A DNA stretch of 64,000 nt, from positions 32,079,047-32,143,046 of the forward strand of contig NC_061510.1 of assembly GCF_022539505.1 (NCBI RefSeq), written 5' to 3'. This DNA comes from Lolium rigidum. Its lineage: Eukaryota; Streptophyta; Magnoliopsida; Poales; Poaceae. How positions within the stretch are numbered: the first letter of the stretch is position 1; every line of letters starts with the position of its first letter. Below the pieces are notes generated by a model. It was given only the letters and a program-made list of their open reading frames with translations. It was not told where the DNA came from and searched no databases. Both the position numbers and the translations under genes were made by a program. Positions 34,821 through 45,315 of this stretch are shown piece by piece.

Positions 34821-36854
34821 CCTTTCTTTTCTTGGATTTTTTTGACCCCCTGATTTCTGGCTACTTTTTTTTTTGGTCCTGTGCCGCATTGGAAACGTTG
34901 AGAACTCTGCTGCTAAATGGGACCCGCATGTCATCCTCTATGTACAATAATTTCTTTTCTTGGATTATTTTTGGCTCCTGATATTTGTCACTTGCCTTTT
35001 TCTTTCCATCTTATGCCGACTTCGAAACGCTCGAGACCGTCTGCGGCAAAATGGGACCCACATGTCATCCTCTATGTACAATAAAAATTACTTTTCTTGG
35101 ATTATTATTTTTGGCTCCGATATTTGGTCACTTGCCTTTTTCTTTCGATCTCATGCCACCTTTGAAACGTTGAGGAACCTGCTAGCTCATGGGACCCGCA
35201 TGTCATCCTCTATGTACTATAAAACTTTCTTTTCTTGGATTTTTTCACCCTCCGATTTTCTTTTGATCCCCTGCTCGCCTTGGAAACGTTGAGTAAGCTG
35301 CTGACTCATGGGACCCGCATGTCATCCTCTATGTACAATCAACTTTCTGTTTTTGGAGTTTATTTTTGACCCCCTAATTTCTGCCTACTTCCTTTTTCTT
35401 TTGGTCCTATGCCGCCTTGGCAACGTCGAGACCGTTGCTGCATGATGGGACCCGCATGTCATCCTCTATGCACAATAAAAGTTTCTTTCGTGGATTATTT
35501 TTGGCTCCTGATATTTGTCACTTGCCTTTTTCTTTCGATCTCATGCCAACTTTGAAACGTTGAGAACGCTGTTGCAAAATGGGACCCGCATGTCATCCTC
35601 TATGTACAATAAACGTTTTTTCTTGGAATATTTTTGGGACCTGATATTTGTCACTTGCCTTTTTCTTTCGGTATCATGCCGCTTCTGAAACGTTGAGGAA
35701 TCTGCTGGCTCGTGGGTCCCGCAAGTCATCCTCTATGTAGAATAAAAGTTTCCTTTCTTGGAATTATTTTTACCCCTGATTTCTGGCTACTTCCTTTTTC
35801 TTTTGATCCCGTGCCGCCTTGGAAACGTTGAGACCGCTCGCTGCAAAATGGGACCCGCATGTCATCCTCTATGTACAATAAAGTTTCTTTTCTTGGATTA
35901 TTTTTGGCTCCTGATATTTGGTCACTTCCTTTTTCTTTCGATCCCGTGCCCCTTGGAAACGTTAAGACCACTGCTGAAAAATGGGACCCGCATGTCATAC
36001 TCTATGTACAATAAAGTTTCTTTTCTTGGATTATTTTTTGCTACTGATGTTTTGGCACTTGCATTTTTCTTTCGATCTCATGCCGCCTTTGAAACGTTGA
36101 GACCGCTGCTGCAAAATGGGACTCATATGTCATCCTCTATGTACAATAAAAGTTTCTTTTCTTGGATTATTTTTTGCTCCTGATATTTGGTCACTTTCCT
36201 TTTTCTTTCGATCTCATGCCGCCTCTGAAACGTTGAGTAAGTAGCTGCCTCATGGGACCCGCATTCCATCCTCTATGTACAATAAAGTTTCTTTTCTTGG
36301 ATTTTTTTACCCCCGATTTTTGGTCACTTGCCTTTTTCTTTCGATCCTATGCCGCCTTTGAAATTGAGGAGGCTGCTGGCTCATGGGTCCCACATGTCAG
36401 CCTCTATGAACAATAAACCTTTCCTTTGTTGGATTTATATTTTACCCCTAATTTCTGGATATTTGCCTTTTTTCTTTTGATCCCCTACGGCCTTTGAAAC
36501 GATGAGGACGATGCTGGCAGGTCGGTCCCACATGTCATCTTCTATGAAGAATAAAAGTTTCCTTTGTTGGATTTACTTTTGACCCCTAATTTCTGGCTAT
36601 TTGCCTTTTTTTTCTTTTGATCCTCTGCCGACTTTGAAATGATGAGGATGCTGCTGGCAGATCTGTCCCACATGTCAGACTCTCTGAACTATAAATGTTT
36701 CCTTTCTATGATTTATTTTTGACCCCTATTTTCGGGATACTTGCTTCTTTTTTTTGGATATCCTACCGCATTTGAAATGTTGAGGACGCTGCTGGCTCAT
36801 GGGTCCCACATGGCATCCTCTTTGGACGATAAACCTTCATTTCTTGTTAATGAC

Positions 36855-37210
36855 AGGTTTATCTGTATTATTTTTGCAGACTAATACAGGCTCTTTCGCT
36901 CCAAGATCTTGCAAGTTAATAGAATATAAATCATGGAATTATTAGGATATGTTTTAAATTTCAAATCCACTTTATGAATTTTTAAAAATACCGTGATCCA
37001 TGTGGGTATGGAGCGATCAAGGATTTTCATATTGGCCATGAGCAGTTTCAAAAATTGCAACCCAATAATTCAAAATAAATACAAACAACTTTTATGTAGA
37101 ATCTCCGTGTTTTTGTTTTTTGCCAATCATAGGATTTGTGGTTCTTTAGAAAAGGGCCGACATTGCATGAGCAGTAAAGGCCCATTTCTAGTTATTGGGC
37201 TTCGACAAGC
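36855..37210 (+). repeat. Diverged third copy of the array spacer
   Basis: Shares TTTTTGCAGAC, CTCTTTCGCTC, GAATCTCC and CATAGGA...AAAGGCCCA with the two earlier spacers at lower identity, and closes the array. Confidence 0.55.
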
Positions 37211-38016
37211 TGGAGCAAGTAGGCCAATAGCAAATACCATGTAGATGGCCGTTGGAACCCAAAAGTATTTGTTGCCTAGACTTAGATGCCAAACTCGGCC
37301 TTATTGACATGAACCTTGCTATGCACATGACAATTTCAGTCCGATCCGTGTACGAAACACAAGATCCAAACCCTTCGTGTGAGGTAGCAGGTAGCAGCAC
37401 ACCTCCAGATGCTCAATCGTACATACACATATCATATAGGAGTTGTCGTATGTACATCTGTTCCGTATTGACATGTTTTTTCTTTGGTCCACAAGTGGGG
37501 TCCGCACGATCACCTAGGTCACTCATCTACTTCCTTGCTCGTAGTTGATGCATGTTTAGTGGCCTCGCAAGCAAGAATCACCGCCCCTGTGGATGTACTT
37601 AACCCTTTAGCGGCGAAAAAATAGGAATGGTCCTCTCATGAGTATGATCAACAAGAGGTGGCTATTTTTTTTTGACGTTTTCAACTGGGTAGCTACATTG
37701 TGCGGACCAGCTTAATTTGACGTTTTCAACTGGGTAGCTACATTGTGCGGACCGCACATGCACAACCAAAGTCATGTGTTGGTATGTGCCTTCTTTTTGG
37801 CACAACAAGAGGTGGCTATATTATAAAGGACGTACACACATTGTAATTATAGTGCTGAAATAAAGTCAATCCTAAAACAACCATGCATGGGTTATAATAT
37901 GAAGGCAACACGAAATACAAAAGCAGTGGCAGTTGTTCAAATAAACCGATTCAAACTAGTACGTACTAAAAACAGTGTACTACTTCTCAACACTTCAAGC
38001 ATAATAAAAAAGTGCG
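37211..38016. other. Non-coding sequence with a 45-bp duplication
   Basis: No gene is supported. TTGACGTTTTCAACTGGG... occurs twice as identical 37-bp copies (37672-37708 and 37717-37753), and an ACAAGAGGTGGCTAT phrase flanks the pair at 37651 and 37805. Confidence 0.6.
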
Positions 38017-38717
38017 TCAGTGTTTTTTTAAAGGTAACACCGAACGGGCAATGTTTAAAGCAGGCTTAAACCACATAGCCGCTTGTTGGACACTACCCCA
38101 ACCATCTCTAGGAAGGCTGATAACTCCCACAGTCTCACCTTCATCTGGCTGGAGGTTGCAGCGCAAAATTTTAGGGTATTGATTATGAAGAAACTTCCGG
38201 TATGCTGTGTAGACGCAGTTTTTCCTCATGAATGGAACCAATGTGCCATCAGGAGCTTTGGATTCACGCTTCTTCAGGTTGGCAATGATCGGGTAATTGA
38301 GTCCGAGGAACAGAGAGTGGTCGCCGAGGCTGTTAACCTGCCTCCAAAGAGAGTCTCCTGCACGTGCAGTAGATAAGGGATCCCGCTCAAAGACGTAGGT
38401 GGCAACAGGAGGATACCGTCGTAGCCGAAGCCCATTAGCAGCATAGGGAATGTCGGAGGTACTTCAGCATTGGCAATCCCAATGTTGTTTACTGTAAGGA
38501 TGATCATCAATCGCTTGCCATCGGCAGATGGAGCGAGGAACCACGCGTACTGCTGATCATCCACCACCGGTGGCGGGATTACAAACGGGAGCATCAGGTT
38601 TTCTGCAATATTAGAAATGGAGACGAATAGGGTGTTATTGGCAACCATATTCAAACAACAGCATTGTTCATCGTTCATGCTCACAAGTATAAATACGACT
38701 ATGTAAGCTAAGGACAT
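38017..38717 (-). pseudogene. F-box/DUF295-type gene, C-terminal part, frameshifted
   Basis: The first frame (38717 downward) reads a long beta-rich segment including FLAPSADGKRLMIILTV and GFGYDGILLLPP. A second frame, open to 38017, continues with LWRQVNSLGDHSLFLGLNYP and FMRKNCVYTAYR. The GDHSLFLG...NCVY pattern is the DUF295 signature of plant F-box-like proteins (from memory of the family). The frames change near 38355, consistent with a missing base. The remaining upstream coding part lies at 40582-41280, about 1.9 kb away, separated by MITE- and SINE-like DNA. These genes are numerous in grasses and many are pseudogenes. Confidence 0.6.
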
Positions 38718-38835
38718 TGGTCATTCATGTGTTCAAATCGAGTGTCCAATATATCGCTTATACTCGCATCCATCCCACGAAACTAGTCTTAACTTCGCCA
38801 AAACTAGACACTAGTTAGTGTATACACGATTATAT

Positions 38836-38950
38836 ACTACCTCTGTCCCACCGAAAGTGTCCGAGATTTGTCCAAATTCAGATGTATCTAGACAAGTGAA
38901 AGCATATAGATACATTCAAATTTTGACAAATATATATCATCTTAAGTTTA
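38836..38950. mobile_element. Stowaway-like MITE remnant
   Basis: TACCTCTGTCCCACCGAAAG at the left plus ATTTGTCCAAATTCAGATG and ACATTCAAATTTTGACAAAT arms, centred on ATCTAGAC...TATAGAT, match the common Triticeae Stowaway form. The right TIR is eroded. Confidence 0.6.
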
Positions 38951-38989
38951 AGTCCTCGTGCTGTAGTTAATTCCCTTTGTCTTAAGTGA

Positions 38990-39235
38990 TCTATTAGAGA
39001 GCTTCCCGTGACCACCCGAAGGGTAAGAAATGTTTAACTCGTATAAGTGGATTGCCTAGACCTTTCCATCAGTTCGGACTTTTGGTTGCGTTGGCTAGTC
39101 GATGAAGCTTGACATGGTGTCAGAGCCAGGGTCTCGAGTTCGAGTCCTGGCTTTCGCAATTTATCCTAAAATTACCGCCCTTGCGATCAGTTCGGACTTT
39201 TGGTTGTGTTGGTAGTGCATTAAGCTTGACAAGAA
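38990..39235 (+). repeat. SINE-like segment with a tRNA-type B box and internal duplication
   Basis: TGGTGTCAGAGCCAGGG followed by GAGTTCGAGTCCTGG resembles a tRNA-derived promoter region. A ~47-bp phrase (atcagttcggacttttggttg...aagcttgaca) occurs at 39068-39114 and again at 39187-39232. No tail or TSD was identified, so the SINE class is tentative. Confidence 0.4.
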
Positions 39236-40040
39236 AGAAATGCCTTTTTATAGCTAACCCCAAGTCTGGTAACATTTGCAAAATAGGTATCAGATGCAGA
39301 TATCCATTCAGTAGAAGAATTTGCATTTTAGAGTTGAAGGTTCATAATCTCTTCTCTACTATTGATAGTTAAGGGTACACATGGTATTTGTTTACCTCAT
39401 TTTCACGTTCTAAAAAAGGTACGCCATATGGTTGTGCTAAGTTAAACTGATTTAAGTCTGTTCAAGTTTATCGAAAGTTATACTACCAACATCTAAAACA
39501 TCAATATAGGTTCATATATTACAAAAGATATTTAGATTTTCTTTTCTCGAACACATGCCTAGTCGTGCATCATTATATATTAGAGCATACAGTGGTTGTA
39601 GCAAGGCTACGAAAAACCGAGAAAGCAAAAAGAAAGAACTATACGTGGGACTACAAGTGCCTAACTTTGCTAGGCCCGCGTGTGCTAAATCTTATATATA
39701 TATGAGGTTGTAGATATTAGTCGTAAACTTACTCAAACTTAAATAACACTCGAATTAGGAAAAAGATAACCTCGAGTTATTTTGAATGAGGGGACGTCAC
39801 AATCACTAATCAAAGATAATTGTGGGAAACTGAAATCTATTCAAGAAAATGGGAGAAATAATGTATCAAAAACAAAATTAATTATACCATTTTGCAGATT
39901 GTTCACCGATATAAACAAAGAACTCGTTTGATCTCGCATGTAGGTACATCCAATCAACGCTTTTTCCCCGATCTCTAGAAAATATAAGCTACGCATGTAA
40001 TTACAAACGATTTTCTTCTATTTTTCTGTTTCTACGTTAA
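39236..40040. other. AT-rich sequence without a gene
   Basis: No ORF above 70 codons and no repeat that I recognise. It separates the two parts of the DUF295-type gene. Confidence 0.5.
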
Positions 40041-40043
40041 CAT

Positions 40044-40531
40044 TTGAGATACTTGTTAATTACATCCATATTCTGCAGCTTGCATAGAGTTACTAATTCA
40101 GGAATGCATTCACATACGGAGTATACTATGTTTGCCGATGACCGACTAGTACTAATTCATTGCAAGCAACGGTTCATTCATATTCGGATAAAGGATGTGA
40201 TCGTTAAGTCATATACTTATGAAAGTCCTTATGCATCTCTCCGATGCGGATGGCGGGGTCTCTCGTCCTCCTTTTGGAGGCAAAATCAATTAGTTATATA
40301 TGAAACAATGGGTGTAAAAGGTTATCAAAAAGGGTGCCTTCATAGTGCTACGTTATCTTTTGAGATACTCGTTAATTACATCCATATTCTGCATTGGCGT
40401 AGAGTTACTAATTCAGGAATGCAATCACATACTGAGCATACTATGTTTGTTGGTGGCTAATTAGTACTACTAATTCATTGCAAGCAACGGTTCATTCATA
40501 TTCAGCAAAAGGGGTTGTGATCATTAAGTCA
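40044..40531 (+). repeat. Pair of ~165-bp direct repeats
   Basis: The segment from TTTGAGATACT(T/C)GTTAATTAC to (A)TTAAGTCAT occurs at about 40044-40211 and 40360-40533. Copies are about 90% alike and separated by ~150 bp of unrelated sequence. Confidence 0.75.
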
Positions 40532-40581
40532 TTTAAGAAAGGTAAAATATAAACAAGGTAGTTCATTAATAACTTCATTGG

Positions 40582-41280
40582 TTAAGGCGAGTGTATCATG
40601 CAATGCAAAAGGACCGAAAAAATACCATTTGCGGTGTCCCGTAAGTACGTGGAGCCGTCGGTCTCGTCCACCGCAAAAACGTGGCCACCGAGGTCAATGG
40701 CATCACAGTAATTTGGATAATCGGGTGCAGGTGTAAGGGCCTCCAAGCATTCTCCAGTCGCCACCCCCTTCAAGGTAGAAAATCGTTTTGTCGAACAAGG
40801 CGATGAGCTTGTAATCTGCGTACCTCCCACCTTTTGTGGGCACTTGGCAGATTACAATCTTCAACAAATCAATTGCTGGACTATGCAGGTTGATATGAAA
40901 AACTACTATGATCGATCTTCGAAGTAGGTAGGGATGGAAGGGGGATATGTCGCTCGGTGTAGACGTTCACGAGGCACCACTGGTACCCATGATGATCGGC
41001 GACGGCGATCCGGGCCGCCGTTCGCGCCAAGCCATTTTCTCGTCGTGCATGAACGGCGGCGGCGACAGAACGGCGAGGATGGTCGAGGGGCACCAGGTCG
41101 TACACGGTATCATGCGGACGAGATGCTCGTCGCCCAATCCCAGTGTTCATCGAAGCAATAAGCAGGCGGAGGCATCAGCAGGCAGGGTTCACCCCAATGG
41201 TGCATCTTACCTTCATCCTTGCTGATCCGGTCGTAGAGCTCCCTGTAACATGCGGCAAGTCGGACGGTGTAGGTAACGTC
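40582..41280 (-). pseudogene. F-box/DUF295-type gene, N-terminal and middle part, cut by Y
   Basis: From the Y insertion downward, the first frame reads TYTVRLAACYRELYDRI, which looks like the end of an F-box helix. The next reads PHDTVYDLVPLDHPRRS and HGYQWCLVNVYTERHIPLP. After a gap comes ADYKLIALFDKTIFYLE, and in another frame DLGGHVFAVDETDGSTYL. The order and motifs fit the N-terminal and middle parts of grass DUF295 F-box proteins. At least two frame changes are present, one of them (near 40715) at a CCG site with an extra C. Element Y interrupts the first coding exon at the TSD ACGTC. Confidence 0.6.
41276..41280. repeat. Left TSD of element Y (ACGTC)
   Basis: ACGTC directly before the LTR start TGTTGACG, matching 55092-55096. 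Confidence 0.9.
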
Positions 41281-42445
41281 TGTTGACGTCAGAAACCCAC
41301 CGGCGGGCAGTGACTGGCCAACACCGTAGAGCCGGGAATGACTAGGGCTGCGGCTGGCCCCAGTCCCTCAGAGCGACGGCCCGCAAAGCCTCCTGGTCGC
41401 GCGCCGATGCGGGTCGCAAGGGCGTGCCACCCGACCTATACCCGGTCGGGAAGGTGTGGATGATGCCTCGCTTAGTTTCCTGCAGGGCACACACGTACAC
41501 GTTAAATACGAGCCTCGATCGGCTCTCGAGTTGTCTCCGTGAATCGGCTCATGGAGCCGATCCACCCATGATTCGTCCAAGGTGGCCGAATATATGGTGG
41601 TCCTGCTTGATCAAGATAAAGCATATGAGATCCACGACGATCTAGGGTTTTCACCGCATAATCGGATCATCCTACTCACGATTGGGCCTCGCGCTCACGC
41701 ACGGTAAACGTAAGCCAGCCCTAGACAAGGCCTAAAAACCAACACTAGGTTGATCCTCGGAACGTCCTGTCTAGGGGCAGCAAACTACACCCTGCATGCC
41801 GCTGGATCCTCCAACCCTTTGTAAGGCCTAACTATTGCAGATATTAAACTAATCCTTGAGGAATCAAGGAGCGACCATAACGGATCAGATCTACTAAATA
41901 AAGATCAAGCGGGGTGCCGCCCCGCACCCATGATGAGGCACAAGGACGGCTAGACGCGCAAGGGTTGCACTACGCGAGCATATGATGCTAAGAACGATGC
42001 TAACCCTAACGCGTCTACGATAACTACGTTGCTCGCCATCAAAAAGGCTTCGATACGAGCAACGCATGAACAACTAGGCAGGCTCGTGCTGCCTAGATCG
42101 CGAGATGCGATCTAGGCAGCATGGTGCTTACCGGAGGAACCCTCGAGACGAAGGAGTTGGCGATGCGCCGAGATTGGTTTGTGTTGAACGTTGGTTGTTG
42201 TTTATTCCATAAACCCTAGGTACATATTTATAGTCCAGGGGACTTTCTAATGTGGGCGTGCACTAAACCGTGCACGAGATAAACTCTAATTTCTAAACTA
42301 AGATGCGATCTAATATGTTACAGATACACGGGCGGTTCAGCCCAACTTGGTAAACCAGGCCGATTCACGTATTTCTTCCACGTACAACTTCACGTCTACC
42401 TTGATCGCGGCCCACCTCTGGCTTGGTCAGATTCTGGTGATAACA
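41281..42445 (-). mobile_element. Y 3' LTR
   Basis: 1165 bp, TGTTGACG...GATAACA in plus view. It matches 53925-55091 closely; several differences are one-base indels at CAG/CTG sites. A minus-strand TATA box (TATAAATA) lies at 42225-42232. Confidence 0.9.
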
Positions 42446-42462
42446 CATGCCCCCCTGGTTTT
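42446..42462 (-). promoter_or_regulatory. Polypurine tract of Y
   Basis: In minus orientation AACCAGGGGGGCATG stands directly before the 3' LTR, the expected plus-strand primer site for reverse transcription. Confidence 0.75.
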
Positions 42463-42722
42463 GGAAATGACATTTCCAAAATCATTATGCTATTCTCTCG
42501 TAGGGTCATGTTGTGGCAGAGCAGAACCGTCGCAGAGTCCTTCATCATGATAACTTGCCTCCTCAACTTCTCTGCACGATTTGACGGTTTCGGCACCACT
42601 TCCTCGGAAACTGCTGTGGCATTGAATTTTTACTATGCACCTTTTTTATCTAACCGCAGCAAACAGTCTTCTTCCTCAGCATCCCCTTCGCATTAGCATC
42701 CCAAAAACCCTCCTGTGACACC

Positions 42723-43241
42723 ATGTCCTCTTCCTCCTCTGCCTCATCGGATCTTTCCACCCGGTCCTCGTCATCTCGCGAGCCGACGCCGGAGCACAAC
42801 CCGGCGGAGGTCCATGCGGCCAACATCCGCCGTGCCATTGCGGCCGGGGAGGAGTCAGATCATGACTTCTCCATCTGGTCAGAGGACGACAAGTCCCTGA
42901 CTGATGGGGAGAGCGATCTCCGCTTCCTCGCCGACAAGGAAGCGGTGGAAGAAAGCGATGATGATCGCTTCCCCTGGGATGGGGCCACCTCCGAGGAGGT
43001 GAAGGAGAACGAAGAGGAGGATGCTGACGACGACAGCTCCCCCGACGAGCCGCCGGCCAAGCGCCATTGCCCCTGGCCGGGGAACCTGAGTGACTTCGAC
43101 AGCGACGACGACGACGACGACGAGGCAGACGAGGACAATGAAGGTCCCGCCGGCGGCCGCTGGAGCAGTGACGACGAGCCGGCCGGGAGCAGCGCCGACA
43201 GCGGCGATGACGGCGACGACGAGGGCAGCAACAGCCCGTAG
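42723..43241 (+). CDS. Antisense acidic, probably disordered protein of element Y (172 aa)
   Basis: This intact ORF runs opposite to Y gag, between the gag stop and the 3' LTR. It starts MSSSSSASSDL and has 56 Asp/Glu among 172 residues, including runs DDDDDD and EEED. Ser, Pro and Gly are frequent and a single Cys is present, so it is predicted to be intrinsically disordered. I see no fold or catalytic motif. Extra antisense ORFs near the 3' LTR are known in Grande-like/Tat gypsy elements, and this is the analogue here. The opposite-strand frame is Ser-rich and looks like a composition shadow. Whether it is expressed cannot be told; its promoter could lie in or near the LTR on the plus side. 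Confidence 0.6.
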   Translation: MSSSSSASSDLSTRSSSSREPTPEHNPAEVHAANIRRAIAAGEESDHDFSIWSEDDKSLTDGESDLRFLADKEAVEESDDDRFPWDGATSEEVKENEEEDADDDSSPDEPPAKRHCPWPGNLSDFDSDDDDDDEADEDNEGPAGGRWSSDDEPAGSSADSGDDGDDEGSNSP

Positions 43242-44366
43242 ATAGGGCCCTTAGCATAGGATCCGTAGAAGTAGGCGGGGCAATGTATCCCCTTTTGAGG
43301 GCAATCAGTTCTACTATGTAAGAAATCTTTCTTATTAATGAAGAACTTTTCCCCATTTGATTTGCCGATCTCCTCTTCCACTGACCTAGCCGATTCGTTC
43401 CCCTTGCCAATGCGTAATGAGCCGATAGCACCGTATCGGTCCTTCAAGATTTGCTCTTCCCTTCTCCAACCGATGATTTTCTAAATTTGGCAGAAAATGC
43501 AGTATCTTCAGGGAAACCTTTGAACTTTCCCAACCAAACCTAATAATGTTCTTCAATAATCATCATTTGTGAAGAAGGTTGCAATGAAGGGCCAGCCGTT
43601 GATATCCCAATCGGCTTTTAAACAGAGCAAAAACAGAGCATCCACCAGGCCTGCTGCCCCCCGAGCCTTACTCGAGGCGAGACTTAGCCAAATTAGCCTG
43701 GGCTTGATCATGCAGAGCCAGCCGATTTGCACGTAAATCGGCTTGCAGAGAGCCTCCAAGGTGGGCTGCCCCCCGAGTTTCTTCAGTCCGCTCCTAGCGC
43801 TCTGCTGGTCAGATCGGCTTCTTTCCTTTGGCGGATCTAATGCGATCCATCCCTGTCCTGATCTGCACGTCCAGGCTGCCCTTGAAGAGAGGATCCGCGC
43901 CCTTAAATTACTCCCTTGAGGAGTTCTTCCATTAAAATCCCCTATCGTGCTTCATTGATCCTCTGATCGTAACAGTTATTCCTCTTGAGTCGATGGCCGC
44001 ACATCGGCTATTTCTCAATTCTAAAGTCGATGCCCTTGCATCGGCTGTAAAATGTTTAAAAATTTTAGGCCGATTTGTGTATCGGCCCCCATACTCAGTA
44101 TTATCTCATATCCTCGTGTTTTATCCATCTAGGTGCCCCCCGAGCCGATTCTGTCAAGAGAATTGATGGTATCGGCTCTTCAGGTAGTCCCTGTTGGGTC
44201 AAACGTTGATCCTAGGCAGAATGGATGGTGAGGATAATTCTGGACGATTGCTGGAATCGGCCTTCATGTTGCTTGTTCGGTGAAGGTTTTGTAATATCCC
44301 TTCCTCAGTTTCGGAGGGCCGATCGCAAGGATCGGCCTCGCCATGTTGCTTATCGACGTAGTCTTG
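43242..44366 (-). other. Y non-coding region between gag and antisense ORF
   Basis: About 1.1 kb with no ORF above 70 codons, rich in repeated ATCGGC/GCCGAT motifs (as in GATCGGCTT, ATCGGCTC). The remnants could be an untranslated region or the site of lost pol sequence. Confidence 0.55.
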
Positions 44367-45310
44367 CTACTCGTCCATGTCGGTGGATAAAACCAGCCCA
44401 ATCTCTGACCTTATCACGTTGGAGCGCTTACTGATGTCCACCTTGGGTGCAACGTGTGATCGTGGAGGTCTACACCCCGCCGGGCGAACGAGCACCATGT
44501 TCGTGCCAGCCGATGTTTCATCATCGGCTCTCTTTTTCTTGGGGCGCCACTCTTTTCTTTGCGGCAGTCCCTCCTCGTCCAGGGTCCTCTGGACTTTCGC
44601 AGCCAGATCAGGTCGCGCCTTCCTCAGCGTATGCAAGTACATCCTTTCAGCTTCCTCCAGACCGCGCAATCGCTGAACCCTGCGCTTTTGTGAATGGCTG
44701 AGACCGTCAGGGCACCACCTTGGACGGTGGCACCTGTCTTCTTCGTATTCCCCTTCGTCTTCTGAATCCTCGAGATCTTCCAACGGAGGGGTCTCAGCAC
44801 GTCTGTTTTGCGGTGGGAGAGGCCCTAGGCGCTCGAACACAGACACGTTGGCTGTCTCCTTCTTTTTCCGGTTGCATTCTGGGCAGTTGCCGATTGTTGG
44901 TAATCGGCTCATTCCTGAATCCCAGCAGTGTCTGAAGAAGGGGCAGTGCCAATGCCTGTCCGTATCGTCCTGCTCCCTGCCGTGGCGCTCCTGCCGCTCC
45001 TCATCATGATTATGCCGGCGATGTCTTCCGTCGTTTCTGGTCAGACGACCTCTTTCATCATTGTTGTCGTATCGCCGGCGTTGGTCATATCGACTAACAT
45101 ACTTGTTGAGGAGGTGATCAGAGAGGGGTCGTTGGTATCTTATGTTCTTCACTTCCCCCTCTGTGACGTAGCGCTTGCCATCTTGACGGAGCCGATCGCA
45201 TGGAGCGGCCCCTCGGTGTCCTTGCTCGAGAGCAGCTGTCCTCATCCCCGTCCTTCTCGGAGCGGTGTCCAAGCTCTACCATGCCGATGTTGGTCGAGAA
45301 ATCAGGCTGG
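44367..45310 (-). pseudogene. Y gag, C-terminal part (after Z insertion)
   Basis: About 300 codons ending at 44367. It is Arg/Asp/His-rich with a zinc-finger-like Cys/His cluster (HWHCPFFRHCW ... GNCPEC), then acidic (EDSEDEGEYEED) and basic segments. It continues the gag frame on the other side of element Z. The ATG at 45272 is internal, not a start. Confidence 0.7.
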
Positions 45311-45315
45311 CACCC
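45311..45315. repeat. Left TSD of element Z (CACCC)
   Basis: CACCC before 45316, matching 52038-52042. Confidence 0.9.

Larger units (their letters stand above)
30651..36845 (+). repeat. Array of roughly 40 units of ~110-150 bp
   Basis: Each unit contains GGGACCCGCATGTCATCC, TCTATGTAC, a T-rich TTTCTTTTCTTGGATT stretch, TTTGGTCACTTGCC, TTTTCTTTCGATC and a CCGCCTTTGAAACGTTGAG block. Unit types alternate in subfamilies and are interrupted by two longer spacers. Apparent ORFs of 100-234 codons repeat the same peptide and are artefacts of the array. Confidence 0.85.
30313..37210 (+). mobile_element. CACTA element, left end with long subterminal repeats
   Basis: CACTACAAGAAAAGTTGCC starts at 30313 after the trinucleotide TAG. 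Two copies of CCATGGCCGACGA follow within 60 bp (subterminal motif), then about 6 kb of tandem repeats. No right end (TTTTCTTGTAGTG) is visible before the second gap, so the right boundary is unknown; the repeat-bearing part ends near 37210. It lies in S2 and is the youngest member of the X-S1-S2-CACTA series. Confidence 0.65.

Noticed and set aside
39109..39372. Plus-strand ORF over the B-box-like segment
   Set aside because: It covers a SINE-like repeat and has no protein similarity that I recognise.
42860..43447. 195-codon Ser-rich minus-strand frame
   Set aside because: It is the complement of the acidic ORF (GA-rich codons read backwards give Ser) and lies outside Y gag.
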